DNA of 20,736 nucleotides. Origin: Ophiothrix spiculata (Eukaryota > Echinodermata > Ophiuroidea > Amphilepidida > Ophiotrichidae). Numbering within the stretch: the stretch's first letter is position 1; every line of letters starts with the position of its first letter. A program made the translations under genes and the position numbers. The stretch is from assembly GCA_000969725.1 (NCBI GenBank), contig JXSR01S011510.1, one strand, 5' to 3'. Under the pieces are notes generated by a model. It made no database searches and was not told the origin of the DNA. It worked only from the letters and a program-made list of their open reading frames with translations. Below, piece after piece: positions 1-20,736 of this stretch.

Positions 1-775
1 TGCCCATTAAACCACCCCGGAGTAAAATTTTCCAAATTTTATTTCAAAAATGTTAATGTATTTATGATCTCCTAATTTGAGCCAAATTTCATTGGAAAAT
101 TCCTTCGGGAAGTTGGTTTTCAATTTTGGCCAAAATCAAGATGTCGCGCGACGAAAATTGGTTATTTGGCCGCCATTTTGAAACGGCACGTATATTTTTA
201 ATTTGTTTTCCTGAAATATGGTGGTGATTAGTGTACCTATATATGGTGTAAAGATTATTAAAAATTTCGAGCGGGAAAGTGGTTTTTATAAAGGGGGGGT
301 TCCCCCCTTATGCACTAACGGAAGTGTGGGGTACCTTATGCAGTTAAGTGTTAAGGACATTCTAGTTTCTTTACGAAAAAACTTTATTCAGGAATAACTT
401 AACTCAACACCCATTTAATAATTTGCCTTACCTGTATTCAACGTCTTAAGGTTAAGTTGCGTAACAACTGAAGTTTAACTTATATAAGTCAGATATTTTA
501 AATAACATAATTTACCAAAATATCAAAATTGTATTTATGACATTTCTGATTTCTTGCATCTCTTAATCAACAATAAACATTTTTAATAAAGAGTAGGGCC
601 TACCAGTTATTCACTACTGATGAAGTACAGACTAAAAGAGAAGGTGTTTCTCGATTGCACGCAACATGTTCATCGATTTTGTCCCATAAGTCACTCGCGA
701 ATTGAAATTTGCATTCATTAACTTATAAACGTTGTATTATTTTATCTGATTATTGTGTAATTTTTACTTTTTCAG
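1..775. other. Non-coding flank or intron, no gene seen
   Basis: No convincing exon found. The stretch is AT-rich. It has a small G-run/C-run hairpin at 288-311, with six G paired to six C and flanking ataa/ttat. The end at 775 is the AG acceptor (tttttactttttcag) of the first visible exon, so at least the right part is intron. Confidence 0.5.
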
Positions 776-20055
<19,280 letters not shown>

Positions 20056-20736
20056 GTGAGTATTGACCCTAGAACAAAGGGTCTAGGGTGAGTACAGCTC
20101 TTAAGTATAACCAGGGACAAACCAACATATTTCCGTCGGCTGCTACTATCAAAACAAACTAATAAACAGAGATAAAACCACTCATTACAAATAATGGGCT
20201 AACTATGAGCAGCTCTCAAGAATTGAGCAGAAAGTCACAAGTAATTCTTTTTCATAAGATGCCACTGAATAAAAAGGTGGTGACAAGAACAACCTTTGGT
20301 GTAAATCACTTTCACATTTATATGTTCAAATTGGATCATAAGTTTGTAATATATCTATTTGTATACTACAAAATACTTCAAGGGATCCTTGGATCCTGCT
20401 AGATCATCTGTAGGAAAGTCACACGGATGGTTTAACCCCACAATGACCTTTAAACTCCACTCACATATAGGTCAAACATGTGCCAGTTCAATAACAATCT
20501 GATAAAGTATGTGTTAATTAGGTTAATCATGTAGACAAACACAGACACACGCACGCCGCCCTGGACAAAATCGAGTACAAAAATAGTACAACATTCCTAA
20601 GGTGCACATTTGGAACATCATTTAAATACAATTTGAGTACATTTATAGTACACAAATTTGTACTATATTTGTACTAAAACTGTACTATAATTGTGTTCCA
20701 AATGTGCACCTTAGGAATGTTGTAGTTTTTGTTGTA
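20056..20736. other. Start of next intron, with a palindromic element at the right edge
   Basis: No exon is recognised after the donor at 20056; the cytoplasmic tail exon must lie further on. Besides the inverted repeat near the end, nothing is supported. Confidence 0.5.
20587..20724. mobile_element. Inverted-repeat (MITE-like) element with perfect 31-bp arms
   Basis: The arm at 20587-20617 (TACAACATTCCTAAGGTGCA then CATTTGGAACA) and its exact complement at 20694-20724 are separated by 76 AT-rich bases. The spacer holds repeated GTAC/AGTACA words and a central ACAAATTTGT, so it too folds in part. Weaker pairing continues outward on both sides, so the true ends are further out and the right end may lie beyond the window. 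Confidence 0.78.

Noticed and set aside
288-311. G-run/C-run hairpin as a regulatory or terminator signal
   Set aside because: Isolated low-complexity hairpin in eukaryotic intronic sequence with no neighbouring signal.

Overview
The window is animal genomic DNA. Small exons sit in long AT-rich introns full of decayed transposons. The coding content is a single plus-strand gene, open at both ends. It has 19 visible exons between 776 and 20055 with consensus GT/AG borders, and the joined reading frame stays open throughout (about 790 codons). The repeats point to a marine invertebrate, most likely a deuterostome such as an echinoderm or hemichordate. That is inference, based on EGF arrays of fibropellin style joined to a hyalin (HYR) domain, a non-LTR element ending in a TTCAA/TTGAA tail, and frequent TAGGCC words.

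Layout of the protein: a 50-bp exon with a CC-x-GW motif (776-825), like the end of an EMI-type or fibrillin-type N-terminal cysteine-rich domain; then 17 EGF domains on 16 exons (3183-18081); one HYR domain (18519-18767); then a stalk, a transmembrane helix and the first cytoplasmic residues (19884-20055). The signal peptide and N-terminus lie before the window and most of the cytoplasmic tail after it. The product is predicted to be a type I membrane protein with a long, mostly calcium-binding EGF stalk, probably for adhesion or signalling at the cell surface. Every EGF exon and the HYR exon has phase 1 at both ends, so each can be duplicated or skipped without breaking the frame.

The array shows exon duplication at several ages: an old copy of a three-exon block (EGF2-4 and EGF5-7), two EGFs fused in one exon without an intron (EGF11-12), and a very recent partial copy of the EGF8 exon that is already frameshifted, followed by an older remnant.

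The introns hold a dead, 5'-truncated non-LTR retrotransposon on the minus strand (894-2525), a 300-bp hAT-like MITE with a perfect 8-bp target duplication (8482-8781), a second hAT-like inverted repeat (9386-9557), a 957-bp element with 32-bp terminal inverted repeats (10238-11194), a tRNA-derived SINE (11731-11998), a tRNA-like pseudogene (15849-15935), a nested foldback element (18794-19244), a perfect 31-bp inverted repeat at the right edge, and several tandem repeats. I saw no CRISPR array, bacterial gene or rRNA.
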